Below are positions 1 through 9,533 of a DNA stretch of 64,000 bases, piece by piece (the stretch's first letter is position 1; every line of letters starts with the position of its first letter). The stretch is from Lineus longissimus. Its lineage: Eukaryota > Nemertea > Pilidiophora > Heteronemertea > Lineidae. The DNA lies in contig NC_088317.1 of assembly GCF_910592395.1 (NCBI RefSeq), forward strand, positions 13,332,001 to 13,396,000, given 5' to 3'. Under the pieces are notes generated by a model. It saw only the letters and a list, made by a program, of their open reading frames with translations, did not search any database and was not told the origin of the DNA. The translations under genes and the position numbers were made by a program.

Positions 1-2
1 AT

Positions 3-383
3 ATCGGACCCATAGGTGCTGTCAACTGTACCCACGTCCGAGTTCTGAGGACACAAGGGAGGCATGCACATGGCGACGAATACGTAGGCCGGAGTGGAAA
101 GGATACGTTAGACGTTCAGGGAACTTGTGATGCAAAGGAAACGTTCACATGTATTGTAGCCAAGTGGCCTGGGTCTGTACACGACAGTAGAATATGGAGA
201 AATTCGGTAGTTTGTCATCGTTTGTCCACTATGAGGACGGATGCATTACTGCTAGGGGATAGTGGATACGGCATTGCCCCCTGGCTCCTTACACCTTATG
301 GGAATCTTCAGCAACCGGAAGAGGTAATGTTCAATAGGATTCTAACAATTGGTGTACAAACTAGAAGGTTTACATGCACTTAG
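3..383 (+). pseudogene. PIF/Harbinger (HARBI1-like) transposase fragment
   Basis: The frame is open from the window edge to a TAG at 381 and reads as the catalytic core of a PIF/Harbinger DDE transposase. Visible family signatures are IGAV-type followed by CTHV (about residues 5-12), KWPGSVHDSRI, and LLLGDSGYG followed by a TPY motif. The residue before CTHV is Asn where the family has the first catalytic Asp, and the frame stops before the expected C-terminal Glu motif. The 5' part lies outside the window. It is a dead or partial copy, and the enzyme would normally cut and paste DNA between 3-bp target duplications. The family call is firm; activity is unlikely. Confidence 0.85.
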
Positions 384-473
384 GACAGGCATGACTATCC
401 GTGACCTCAAAAACAAAGGATTTCCCCATTCCCAGGGCAGCAATGATTGCCATAATCCCTAAACCGACCAGCC

Positions 474-920
474 TAAAGCCCGCAGCACACTAGCCGCCAA
501 CTTCGGCGTTCACTGGCGTTTTTTGCCGCAAGAGTCCTGAACGCCTGAAAAATCTCTAGTCTGCTACGAACAGTGTCGGCGAACGCGACTTGCCGCCACT
601 TGCCGCAACTAAACGCCAAATATCTAACATGTTTGATTTTTGACGCGTGTCGCCGCGTTTGAACGCAAGAAGAAGCCAGGTGTGCTACGGATGGCCGCCT
701 GAATTGGCGTCGGCGGCGAGGCTATGGCCAATCAGCTTGCGTCTTGATGTCACATGATTTCAAAATGGCAGCCTAAAGTGGCGGAAAAGACGCTACTGGA
801 CGCCGATTCTGGGCAGGTGTGCTCTGACCGAGATCCACTGGCCGCCAACTTTGGCGTCGAGAGGGGTCAGCTGAATGCTTCTTGTCGCCAAAGTTGGCGG
901 CTAGTGTGCTGCGGGCTTTA
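474..920. mobile_element. 447-bp MITE with 35-bp terminal inverted repeats
   Basis: The ends 474-508 and 886-920 are inverted copies with one mismatch over 35 bp, starting TAAAGCCCGCAGCACAC. The outermost TA on each side could be a TA target duplication. The interior is rich in short TTGGCG/CGCCAA words and has no credible transposase; a 64-codon open frame inside it is not convincing. It looks like a non-autonomous DNA transposon. The superfamily is uncertain: TA duplication suggests Tc1/mariner-type mobilisation, but that is inference. Confidence 0.85.
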
Positions 921-1022
921 CACCACAAATACCACATGGGAAATCTAATTTGACCCTGTTATGCAGTATGAGCAAGTAAGCATAAGCTTAAAACTTACAA
1001 GCCAAGCATCATCCACAAATGC

Positions 1023-1751
1023 TTGTTTTATAAATATGAAATCAAGTATGAGGCCATGCTTATACTTAATTCTTTAAGTATTAAGTACATGGTTAAAGAA
1101 CATGCTTATAAGCATAATGCTTGTTTTTGTAAATACCAGCCACTGTATGAGTATGCTAAAAACTTGAACCCAACAAGGTACACAACTAAAACTATTAAGT
1201 TCAGGTTTTGTACCAATTGTAATGCTGTTGCTTATGATGATAACTTCAAAAGTCTAGAGGTTAGTATTGAGAATAAAACACGTTACTTTGACACCATACT
1301 TAGAAGGCTTTGACAGAGACGTCCAAAAGAAACAGTAGTAAATTATCTAAAAGAGTACATTGAGTACGATTTACAAGGATACTTCTCCGGTCCTAGAAAA
1401 TGGCTTAGTAAGGAAAGGTATGAAAAGACAGAGCAGTCATCACTAAAAAAAGGTATTAATACTCTACCTTCTAAGTTAGTTTCAGATATTGAGTCAATGG
1501 TATTTCAATTTCACTGCGGAGAGTATGATTGGTATTTAGAGAAATAATTCATTAACCATGCTATTGGTAATACACAATTAACTGATGAGAACTTTAATGA
1601 TATAAGGTTAGTTTTCTTTTCTTTCCTAAGATATCTGCATTACTCTGGGGTTAAGGTCTCAATTAACTACAAGCTGTTCTTACATCAAGCCTTTAAAGAG
1701 ATGGATATTGATTATGTTGTACTTAACCCGTATTTAACATCCAAGGATTAA
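1023..1751 (+). pseudogene. unrecognised Polinton-associated ORF, two in-frame stops
   Basis: A single frame of 242 codons runs from ATG 1023 to TAA 1749, broken only by TGA at 1311 and TAA at 1545. The product is rich in Lys, Tyr and Asn and contains a CTNC motif near residue 69, with no transmembrane segment. I do not recognise the family. The persistence of the same frame after each stop suggests a once-functional gene with point nonsense changes. It lies upstream of, and in the same direction as, the small Polinton genes at 2026 and 2802, so it probably belonged to that element. Confidence 0.5.
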
Positions 1752-2025
1752 TGATTTGAATGATTTATGGTATGATTTCATTAAAAACATTTTCTTCGAA
1801 GAATTACAGGTCAGATAAGGAAGATGACAATAACTTAACTCTAGCTAGTGAACCCATACTTGCTACTATGGCAGAAAAAGACAAATAGTTACAATTCATG
1901 GGTAGAACTAATACTATTCCATGTAACATAGAATGCCAGAAACATCTTAGAACTTTACTGTTAACATAATACTAAAAAGTTAAAAAGTGAAAAGAATAAG
2001 TAACATTAATTTTCTCTACAAATAA

Positions 2026-2812
2026 ATGGAATCTGGTGTTATTGAGCAACAGATGAAACAGATCGGTGTTCTCAGTCAACCTCCTAGTTACCAACTAGAT
2101 CAAACCAGTGCTCAACTAAGGCAACAAAAAACAACTAACTAAATTCTATGAAGAATTTAACTACTCAAGGTTTAGTTAACACTGGTAGTCAAGGTCTAGT
2201 TAATTCTAGTCAAGGTCTAGTTAATTCTAGTTGCCAACTGGGTTCAACTAACTCTCAACTAACCTCAACTCAAGATACGCTCTCAGGACAAAGTCCGACT
2301 GGCCCTCAACTAAATTCCAACTACTTGACTGATAATGGCCTTAAAGCCAAACAAGACCTAGAGGTTTTGGTTGCAACAGGAAAAGTAAGGATTTCTTTAC
2401 CAAACAACTAACATTTAATGAATTAGATGTAATGCTAGAGAAGGATATCATTAAATATCATAGACTCTGCTAGACAAAGATGCCTGCTAGACTTAACGGT
2501 TCTTTAGGTAAGACAGAACTTAAGGCTTACACTAAATTAACAAAGTTATTCTTACCTGTTGATGATGAGGAAGAACTTTAACATGTCCTTAGAAACGATT
2601 ACTTAGTAACGAATGAGTTGGACAAATGGTTAGGAGGGGTAAGTCTGAGGATGGGGGCACTAACTGCCCTTGCCTCAACTACCCTTATTACATTAGGTCA
2701 CTGTCATGGGGAATCATTGGGACATGAAAGTTCAAAGATTGATGATGACATCGACACAAATAGTGACTCTAATAGTGACCTAATTATTTCCAGTAACATA
2801 AATGGAGAGTGA
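2026..2812 (+). pseudogene. Polinton small gene with Gln/Ser-rich N-terminus, frameshifted
   Basis: The start is ATG 2026. The reading frame stops at 2143, resumes in another frame at 2148, shifts again near 2385, and contains further stops near 2470 and 2578. The N-terminal half is low complexity with a repeated SQGLVNSS unit. Next comes a conserved block (LEVLVAT, then LTFNELD and KYHR), a SLGKTELKAYTKL segment, an acidic DDEEEL stretch, and a hydrophobic C-terminus with MGALTALAS. The same LEVLVAT and KYHR blocks occur at 62602-62943 beside the Polinton 2 capsid gene, which ties it to Polintons. Its function is unknown to me; a virion or membrane accessory role is inference. Its end overlaps the next start by 11 bp. 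Confidence 0.65.
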
Positions 2813-3257
2813 TAACGTAACTCAAGTTACAAGTAATACAGATGATACTAAACTTGTAGTAGCTAAGAAGGTTAGAACTGATAAACAATTAGCATGGTTT
2901 AGAGAGTTGGGTAAAAGGTCTCAGGAATTTAAGAGAATTAAAAAAGAACATACAACATTCAAAGAATCTAAACAAGAACCTGACGAAGAGGTAAGTACTA
3001 TTACTAGTAATAGTAATGAAGAAAAATCTACCAGAAGTTCAATATCTAGTGCAAGCTACCTCTATGTAGGTGTAGGTGTAGTTATTTTGGTTAGTTTAAT
3101 TTACTTCAGTCCTTTAGTTAAGAAAACTAATAAGAAACCTGTGGTTAAGGAACCTACTATTAATGAAACAAAGAAACAAGCTAAAAGTTCTGGTAATAGT
3201 ATTTTTGTTAAACCTTCTGTCTTAAAAAGTAACACTTCTATTCCTTTAATGGAATGA
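2802..3257 (+). CDS. Polinton single-pass membrane protein, 151 aa
   Basis: This is an intact frame of 151 codons. The first 80 residues are hydrophilic and Lys/Glu-rich. One clear membrane segment lies at about residues 86-104 (YVGVGVVILVSLIYF), followed by a basic tail ending IPLME. The N-terminal side lacks a signal peptide, so it would be a single-pass protein with unknown topology. A decayed homologue with the same layout and a matching VME ending is at 63199-63656 in Polinton 2. It overlaps the end of the upstream gene and converges on the penton-like gene with a 20-bp tail-to-tail overlap. The molecular function is unknown. Confidence 0.7.
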   Translation: MESDNVTQVTSNTDDTKLVVAKKVRTDKQLAWFRELGKRSQEFKRIKKEHTTFKESKQEPDEEVSTITSNSNEEKSTRSSISSASYLYVGVGVVILVSLIYFSPLVKKTNKKPVVKEPTINETKKQAKSSGNSIFVKPSVLKSNTSIPLME

Positions 3258-3969
3258 TTTCCTCATCAGTTATGACCTCATCATCACTTACGTTAATATA
3301 AATGTTTAACTCTATTAAGAATTCAAGAACAATAGGCATTCCTCTGAAATTAACTATTTGGTCTAATTCATCAGTTATTTCAAAGTTGATATGATTAGTA
3401 CATTTGTTAACTTCTTTAGTACAGTTAAGTTCATATATCTGGTTCTTTATCTGTTCACCATCTTCCACTGGTACAATGCAAAAGATGTCAGAAGGTTTAT
3501 TGTTTAATAGTACCATACTTTTATCAACCAGATTTGATCTTAATAAAAGATATTGAGTGTAAAAAAGAAAAGGTCTGATAGAATAGTATTTTCCTTTCTT
3601 TGTAAATTCTGATTGTTTAATTCCCAACCAATTAATAAAAGAAAATCATCTCTGAAAGGGAAAATTTTTTTAAATGAAAATTATTTATTCTCTGTAAGTT
3701 CAATTATTATGTATAATTGTTATTATCACAGTTTATTTTAAGATGTTTAATTTCATTAATGTTAATTGTTCTTTTTAGTGAAGAGCAGACTCACTGAAAC
3801 TAAAATGTTTATTGAATACTTTCGCATAGTTTGGTAGAAAATCAAATGTCCACCAAGAGTTGTAAAATTTTATCGACTTTAAAGTAACATATTTTATTTT
3901 TATTTCTTTTGGTAAGTAGTACTCAAATGATGCTTCATAACATTCCTATTCACGTATTATGAAGTCCAT
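3238..3969 (-). pseudogene. penton-like minor capsid protein (Polinton 1), broken
   Basis: The - strand frame starts at ATG 3969 but meets a stop after about seven codons and is frameshifted near 3628-3770. The C-terminal 129 residues are intact and carry NKPSDIF followed by INFEITDE and FRGMPIVLEF. I read these as the last strands of the jelly-roll penton/minor capsid protein of Polintons. In virions of this type the protein would form the vertices of the shell. It lies directly downstream of the polymerase gene on the same strand and overlaps the + strand membrane gene at its 3' end. The assignment rests on pattern recognition of the C-terminal block and is moderate. Confidence 0.5.
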
Positions 3970-4013
3970 TGTACTTACCTGTATTTAAGGTATTTAAAAT
4001 ACTTAACTCAAAT

Positions 4014-7000
4014 CTACATCCCGAAAGGCAATGTAGTTATCCCATCCTTTAGTATGAATCTCTTGTCATCAAAAGGACTAAGACTTTTCTTATTTACTTC
4101 TTCTAAATAAACCTGGTGTTTATTTGATATTAAGTGTCTCACTTTATGATTAAATGACTTAGTATTCTCTAGACCGTCAACATAATCATTGAATGCAATA
4201 TCTCTCTTCACTACATTCTTTCCAATACCCTTTAATTTCTTAGTATCTGAATAAGAATCAGATTCTGTTTCTTTGGTCGACCCTTCGAGCTTCGCTCCTG
4301 ACACTTTGTTATGTTCTCTGGACAAAGTCATGGTCTTGGTTCTGTAAGCATACATCTTACTTCTAAGTGCAATAAATTCAGTCATCTCTTCTCCTCCTAG
4401 CTCATCCTGAAAATAACCTGGCACCTTCTTTTTGTTAGTGCCGTAGAGAGGATAATCCTTAGGATAGTTACTGAAGTCAAAGTGGTCACTTAACCCTTTG
4501 AGGTTTTCAATTAAATCAATAGTATTAATTTTCAGTACAAAGGAATCTGTATCAAGATACAGTAGTTCCACGTTCTTCTCACCAAAATATGGTTGAAGCA
4601 CCTCATGGTAGAATTCATACATCAGTAGTTTGGCCAATTCCAAGACTGTAGCACCTATGTAAATTGGTTTGTTAAATTTCATTGATGTTTTCCTCATGCT
4701 AATGACAGCATTATGTTCGTCAAATATGCAAATTGATGAAAACCTAGGATTGGTCATTACCCTCCTGGCTCTTTCACCTTCTGTTACCAACACAATCTCC
4801 ATCCTGTTCCTTATGTTCTCACAGGTCTTACCATAAAAAGAATTGTTCATCAGTTTAAAATAATCTTTTCTCAATATCAGTCTTAGAATCCATCCTCCTT
4901 TTAGTGTTAAAGTCAATGTATGTCGCCAACCACTTCGACTGCTTGAAACTTATCATTGAATGAACCTTCTTAAGTACCATTCCGTGATTGAGGTAAAACT
5001 GTAGCATCCTGTAATGCACTATGTAGTTGGTCTTATCCTTTTGTGTCCGTATCAGTCTCTCTATATTTGATCTTTTATCATCAACCGGTAACTCTATGTC
5101 TTGTTCCCATCACACCCGAAATTCCACCTCTTATTGCCTTTTCAAAAGTAGGTAAAACATTGCTATCTGTTAGAAGTTCTAGGTATATTCCTGTGTATTT
5201 CAAACCAGCTTGCCATGTAAGACCAGGTGCCGGGTAACAGTGACATGGATCTATCTGAAAGTAGTTTAAATTTACTTTCCTGAACTTTCCAAATAAATCT
5301 GCCAGAAGCAGAACTTCAGTTTTGAGGTAAAGGTCAATGAACTCTCCATGATTTCTTAAGTTAAAATTATCTCATATGGCTTTAGCTTCATCATAGGCAG
5401 AATCAGATGCAATTTCATTTTTAATTCATCAAAGAACATATACTTAATTAAGTTAGGTTACATTGTACTTTCATGTGACGTGTAAAAAGAATAAGTAACT
5501 GATCCTTTCTTCCTCAATAGTTTGAAGTCTGTAGTATCAGGGAACATCTGTCTTGTAATTTTGAAGTCATCGTTTACCATTGATTTTATTATGTTATCTA
5601 AACTGGACTGTAGGAATCTGTATGAGTCTAAGAACCTAAAACACCCAAACTGAAATGAAATGTATTTTTCTGCTGTTTTGGCAAGTAATTTAAGTTTCTT
5701 ATGTTGAGGGAATTTAGTCATTAAATCTTCAATGAATAGGTGAGAATCACAATTTCTTAGATTGTGAAAAAACACTGGAACGAACATGGCTTTCTTTTCA
5801 TTCAGATTGCAAGAGCTGTGAGCGGCACCTCTAAAACTACCATTGTAGTGATCATGGTCCTTGACCTTATCATACCATTGATTGCAGTAGTAACAGTGTG
5901 TTTCTTTGTGATATCTCTTACAGTCTTCATCTGTCATTGTTAGAGGAAAGTTACTGTTCAATAAATTAGAGAATTGTTCTTCCATTTATAATTACAATTA
6001 CAGAACACATCTACAACATCAGAACCTCTATGACTTGAATACTGATCATTGTAAAGATATTGATAATCAGAGTGAACATTAACTCCAACTGCTGATGCGT
6101 TCTGTTTAAAAAGTTTCTTGCTAGTACTCTCCACTGATACTACAGGTATGCGTATTGACTCAAAATCTGCAAGAATAACATAAGGAACTCTATTCTTTAT
6201 TGAATGTTTTTCAAACTGAAGTTGAGACCATTTTCTATTTGGTGCTGGTAAACTAATCTTACAATATTCATGTTCATTACATTTCTTCTTATGATTCTCA
6301 AGTGTAGAATTACGATAAAAGTAATTCATACACCTCCTGCAGAGATACACAGTATGAGTGCCATTCCTGAAGAACGTATTGATATCAGTTATGTACATGA
6401 AATGACCCTTGAAATAAAGAATATCAATGCCGTCATTATCATCATAGTTCATACCATTCCCGGATAGGTAGAGAGGTTCTAATTTTGCCTCACGTATGTT
6501 TTTAGCAGCTTCGTTCTGTAACTTGAACACATTAATCTCAAGACTGTTATCACTCTCGATTTTAGGGATATCCTTTTGAATACATACATGAAAGTTATTT
6601 ATTCGTACTCCGCACTGAGAGCTAGGCTCGACCTTGATGTCATTTGCTCTGCATGTTCTTGAAATTCTATTTTATGTTTCTTGACATATCTAGCAGCCTG
6701 TAGACTCCAGAGCAAACACTTCTGATCATTTCCCTGTTCCTGTGACAAGACATTGATTACAGCTTTAGTGTTAAAAGGTAATCTAATGTAATGACCACCT
6801 TTGCACCTCTTGTAAGAACATATTGTCATGTCACAGGACTCTATTATGTTAAGAGACAAGCCAGACCCTTGAAAGTACCTCTCCTCAATCTGTGTATTAA
6901 TGTAGTTAAGCTGGTTTGTTACTGCATAGATTGCCTGATTCCTTGAAATTATGCTTTCCATTGGAGATTGAATCGGATGGGTAAATGTATCACCTTGCCG

Positions 7001-7458
7001 ATTCAAGCTATGCACTGCAGCCGAAGGTCGATTCAAGCTATGATCTGCAGCCGAAGGCCGATTCAAGCTCTGCTCTGCGACAAAAGGTCGATTGAACTGG
7101 GCGAAAACTGATATGCTTATTTTATGGTGATAATCGTTGAGCTTAAAATGGACTTCCTCTAACTTCTCCCTGTATTCATACACCTGTTTCGATTCTCTAT
7201 TAATATTCACTCTAATGGTAACCACAGGATTACCAAACTCATTTACTGCTTCAATTCAATCCACTTTCTTTATGCCATCAAGCTCCTCAGTCTCAAAGGC
7301 AAGCTTCTTATCTACACCAGGTATTAGTGTAAAATAGAAGGTACTTGTACCACTAACTTATTTAAGTGCCCCTTCGTCTTCCTGTGAGCTGCCATATTGC
7401 TGTACGAAACGTATTTATCACACGTAGCACATTTAACATTTTGATTTCTATCACTCAT
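4014..7458 (-). pseudogene. POLB: protein-primed family-B DNA polymerase (Polinton 1)
   Basis: Read from 7458 down. First comes a C2H2-like finger (CATC, then H-x5-H) and a variable linker with a 30-bp repeat. Next are the conserved GGHYIRLPF block, a CRRC/H/C zinc module, exonuclease motif I (LADFES), and a DHDHYNGSFRGAAH metal-binding module followed by FGCFRFLDSYRF. The polymerase blocks follow: KLMNNSFYGKT, the catalytic YLDTDS motif C and SKMYAY, ending LPFGM. It would replicate the element using a terminal-protein primer. The copy spans about 1100 codons, near full length, but is split by stops and frameshifts near 7260, 6540, 5980, 5460-4920 and elsewhere, so it is not functional as written. 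Confidence 0.9.
6999..7100. repeat. in-frame 30-bp tandem repeat within polymerase linker
   Basis: Three and a half copies with a period of exactly 30 bp begin at 6999, 7029, 7059 and 7089. On the - strand they encode a 10-residue unit of the type SLNRPSAA plus two variable residues. Because the period is a multiple of three, the repeat expands the protein linker without shifting the frame. Confidence 0.9.
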
Positions 7459-8066
7459 TATTTAGATTAAATTTGTTTATTAAATTACACTCATTCCAGT
7501 TATGGCATTCCAGTTAATCTTTTTCAGTTTTTCAGTTTCATGTTACATCATCACACTAAGTGTAGAGTAATAGGAAAGTGCATGCTAGATTATTCTGTTT
7601 TGTATTGGAATTAAGGCAACTTTAATGTACACAAGTGTTTTCCCCATTGATTTTGGCCCTTTTTTCTACAACAATCGTAGATAATCGTAGATCGCACTTT
7701 CTTATTACTCTCAACTAGTTGCAGTATGTTGCATTGAATCGATTTGCAATAATATCGTTAACCCATCGCAAAATGGAGCGATTCATTGCAACTCAAATAG
7801 TTTCAATGCATCGCTAAATATTCGTTCTACTAAGAAGTTTCAATGGTAAATGACGTCGCACAACACGGCGGTCGTACACTGTGGAGTGATTTATTGCAAC
7901 TCTATTCATTGCATAAATCGCTAATTTTGAGATGGTTTTGGTCTTGCAAACGACAAGAAACAGCAAGAATAATGAATTGCAACTCGATTCAACGAGCTGA
8001 GTTGCTTCCAACTTCAAACGAATCGCTCAGGGTGCGGCGGGTATATACCGGAGTATGATCAGCTTT
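7459..8066. other. no gene seen; AT-rich, repeated TTGCAACTC words
   Basis: This lies between the polymerase start and the next TIR element. The word TTGCAACTC recurs near 7784, 7893 and 7976, with inverted forms nearby and similar flanks about 110 bp apart. That suggests the remnant of a small tandem or fold-back repeat. I saw no coding signal and could not identify a Polinton terminal repeat here. Confidence 0.4.
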
Positions 8067-9096
8067 ATGCAGCGGTCAATGAGATGTCTGTACCCCCGGG
8101 GGTCAGACACTCGACACCTATTCACCCCTTGGTAAAAAAGTGAGGGTCAGAACTCGACACTTTCTCACTAATTGCCAAGCATCATTTCATCAGGTTCTCA
8201 CTTTTCACCAAATCAATTAAGACCAGAGTTCACTATGTTTTCACCATGCCCGAAGGGGAGAACAGACATTAAGTCTATTCACATTTCATTGTTTGAGCAA
8301 CATATTTTGTAAAAAACCGTCGTAAACACTACAAAAATTAGTCCAGGTAACCTCGACCCTACGGCGCGCTAGCGGAGGGTCGAGGGGATGCGTCGATTCA
8401 CTACAATTCACTATAAGGAAGGAAGCCCAATGTACAGCTGATGTACACTGCACTTAGCAATACTGAACGCTCTGGTATTCTGTAGGCACGAGGATTTCTA
8501 GGAATCCCATTCTCATTTTCAAAAAGGAGTTTGTTTTCACAATAAATATTTGAAGTAAGTACTAGAGTTTGGTCGATTTCATCATTACAGATTAAGTAAG
8601 CTAATATTCTTTTGTCGAAATCGGTTTTGAAATTGATGTTTTATTTGAAAAACTCGATTAACCACGTGACCAGACACCGGAAGCCAACGCCCCCAAATCT
8701 AGTTCGTGACGAGAGCAATGTTGTGACATACCAGTCTCAGTAATGTGAATAAATGAGACTGCTTCCGAACGAAAAAATTACCTGCAACCTTTTGCTGCCG
8801 GCAGCCATCTTTCCGGTTCTGTGCGTAATATGTGCGTCAGCCGACGATCCGCATTTTCTTTTAATTTTTATTTCTTGTGGTTTACCGCTCGACAGAAACT
8901 CGCCGGACATTTGCAAAATCCGGCTACCCCAGACATTCGTCGAATTTTCGACACCTTTCCCAATCCCATTCGCCAGAAACTCGACGTTTGAAAATAATCA
9001 GGCACCACAGCACTCGACACAAACTCGAAGTCGAGTGCGTGTCGACCGCTGACCCGGGGGGGGGGGGGGGTACAGACATCTGATTGACCGCTGCAT
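8067..9096. mobile_element. 1.03-kb TIR element with poly-C/poly-G tracts
   Basis: The ends are inverted copies: 8067-8098 (ATGCAGCGGTCAAT, AGATGTCTGTACC) and the complement of 9066-9096. A C tract on the left and a run of about 14 G on the right flank a GGTCAG plus TCGACAC motif on each side. The interior has scattered TCGAC words and no transposase. Related ends occur at 33422 and 38958, so this is a dispersed family. It sits 285 bp upstream of the first C3-like exon, inside an intron of that gene if upstream exons exist beyond the window. Confidence 0.7.
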
Positions 9097-9380
9097 TAGA
9101 TAAAAGCATTTACTAGCCTTTATTCATATCGCCGAATAAAAAATCACGTCAAAATGCAAGAAAAAAAATCTTATTGAAAAAGAAAAATTTTCTTCGTTTT
9201 TTTGTTTTTGTAAGTGTTCCCCCTGACTTGATAAGTCGTCCCCTGACTTAATAAGTCGTTCTGCCCAGAAAAATAAATTCCTATGTCCTTTCCCAGCAAC
9301 CGTTCAATCGTCATAGAGTGTTCAAGTACGATGCGTTTTCGAAAGGCCACCCATTATTTGTTATGATATTTTTCTTGCAG
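9097..9380. other. intronic sequence before exon a
   Basis: AT-rich sequence, including a T-rich stretch and a pyrimidine tract that ends in the acceptor TTTCTTGCAG at 9371-9380. A short direct repeat of CCCTGACTT.ATAAGTCG lies near 9220-9260. Nothing else was recognised. Confidence 0.5.
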
Positions 9381-9533
9381 GATACTGTCCTAGGATTAGA
9401 AGCGCTTTCTGAATACGCCTTTAGAGCCAGCTCGAGAAGTACCCTTGGCATGTTGCTAAGTTTTTATGGCATGAAGACAGAGAAATTCGAGTTGACCGAG
9501 GTCCAAGCATTTCTACCCAGGACTTTTGAAATT
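9381..9533 (+). CDS. C3-like exon a: end of thioester domain
   Basis: Fifty-one codons, phase 0 at both ends, between acceptor TTCTTGCAG and donor GTAAGC. It begins DTVLGLEALSEYAFRAS, the hallmark final helices of the thioester domain of C3, A2M and TEP proteins, and ends in a LPRTFEI segment that leads towards MG8. Confidence 0.88.

Larger units (their letters stand above)
1023..7458. mobile_element. Polinton/Maverick element 1 (decayed)
   Basis: A 6.4-kb AT-rich block carries a protein-primed family-B DNA polymerase on the - strand, a penton-like capsid gene also on -, and on + two small genes whose relatives recur at 62602-63656 next to an unmistakable Polinton capsid gene. No integrase, packaging ATPase, protease or major capsid gene is visible here, so the copy is deleted or rearranged. 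I could not find terminal inverted repeats. The boundaries given are those of recognisable coding sequence. Elements of this kind are large self-synthesising transposons also regarded as endogenous adintoviruses. Confidence 0.8.

Noticed and set aside
754-948. 64-codon frame at the right end of the MITE
   Set aside because: It lies inside the MITE and runs through its inverted repeat; no coding character.
7814-9109. Short frames on both strands around the poly-C/G TIR element
   Set aside because: They overlap repeats and each other and include the G run; not coding.
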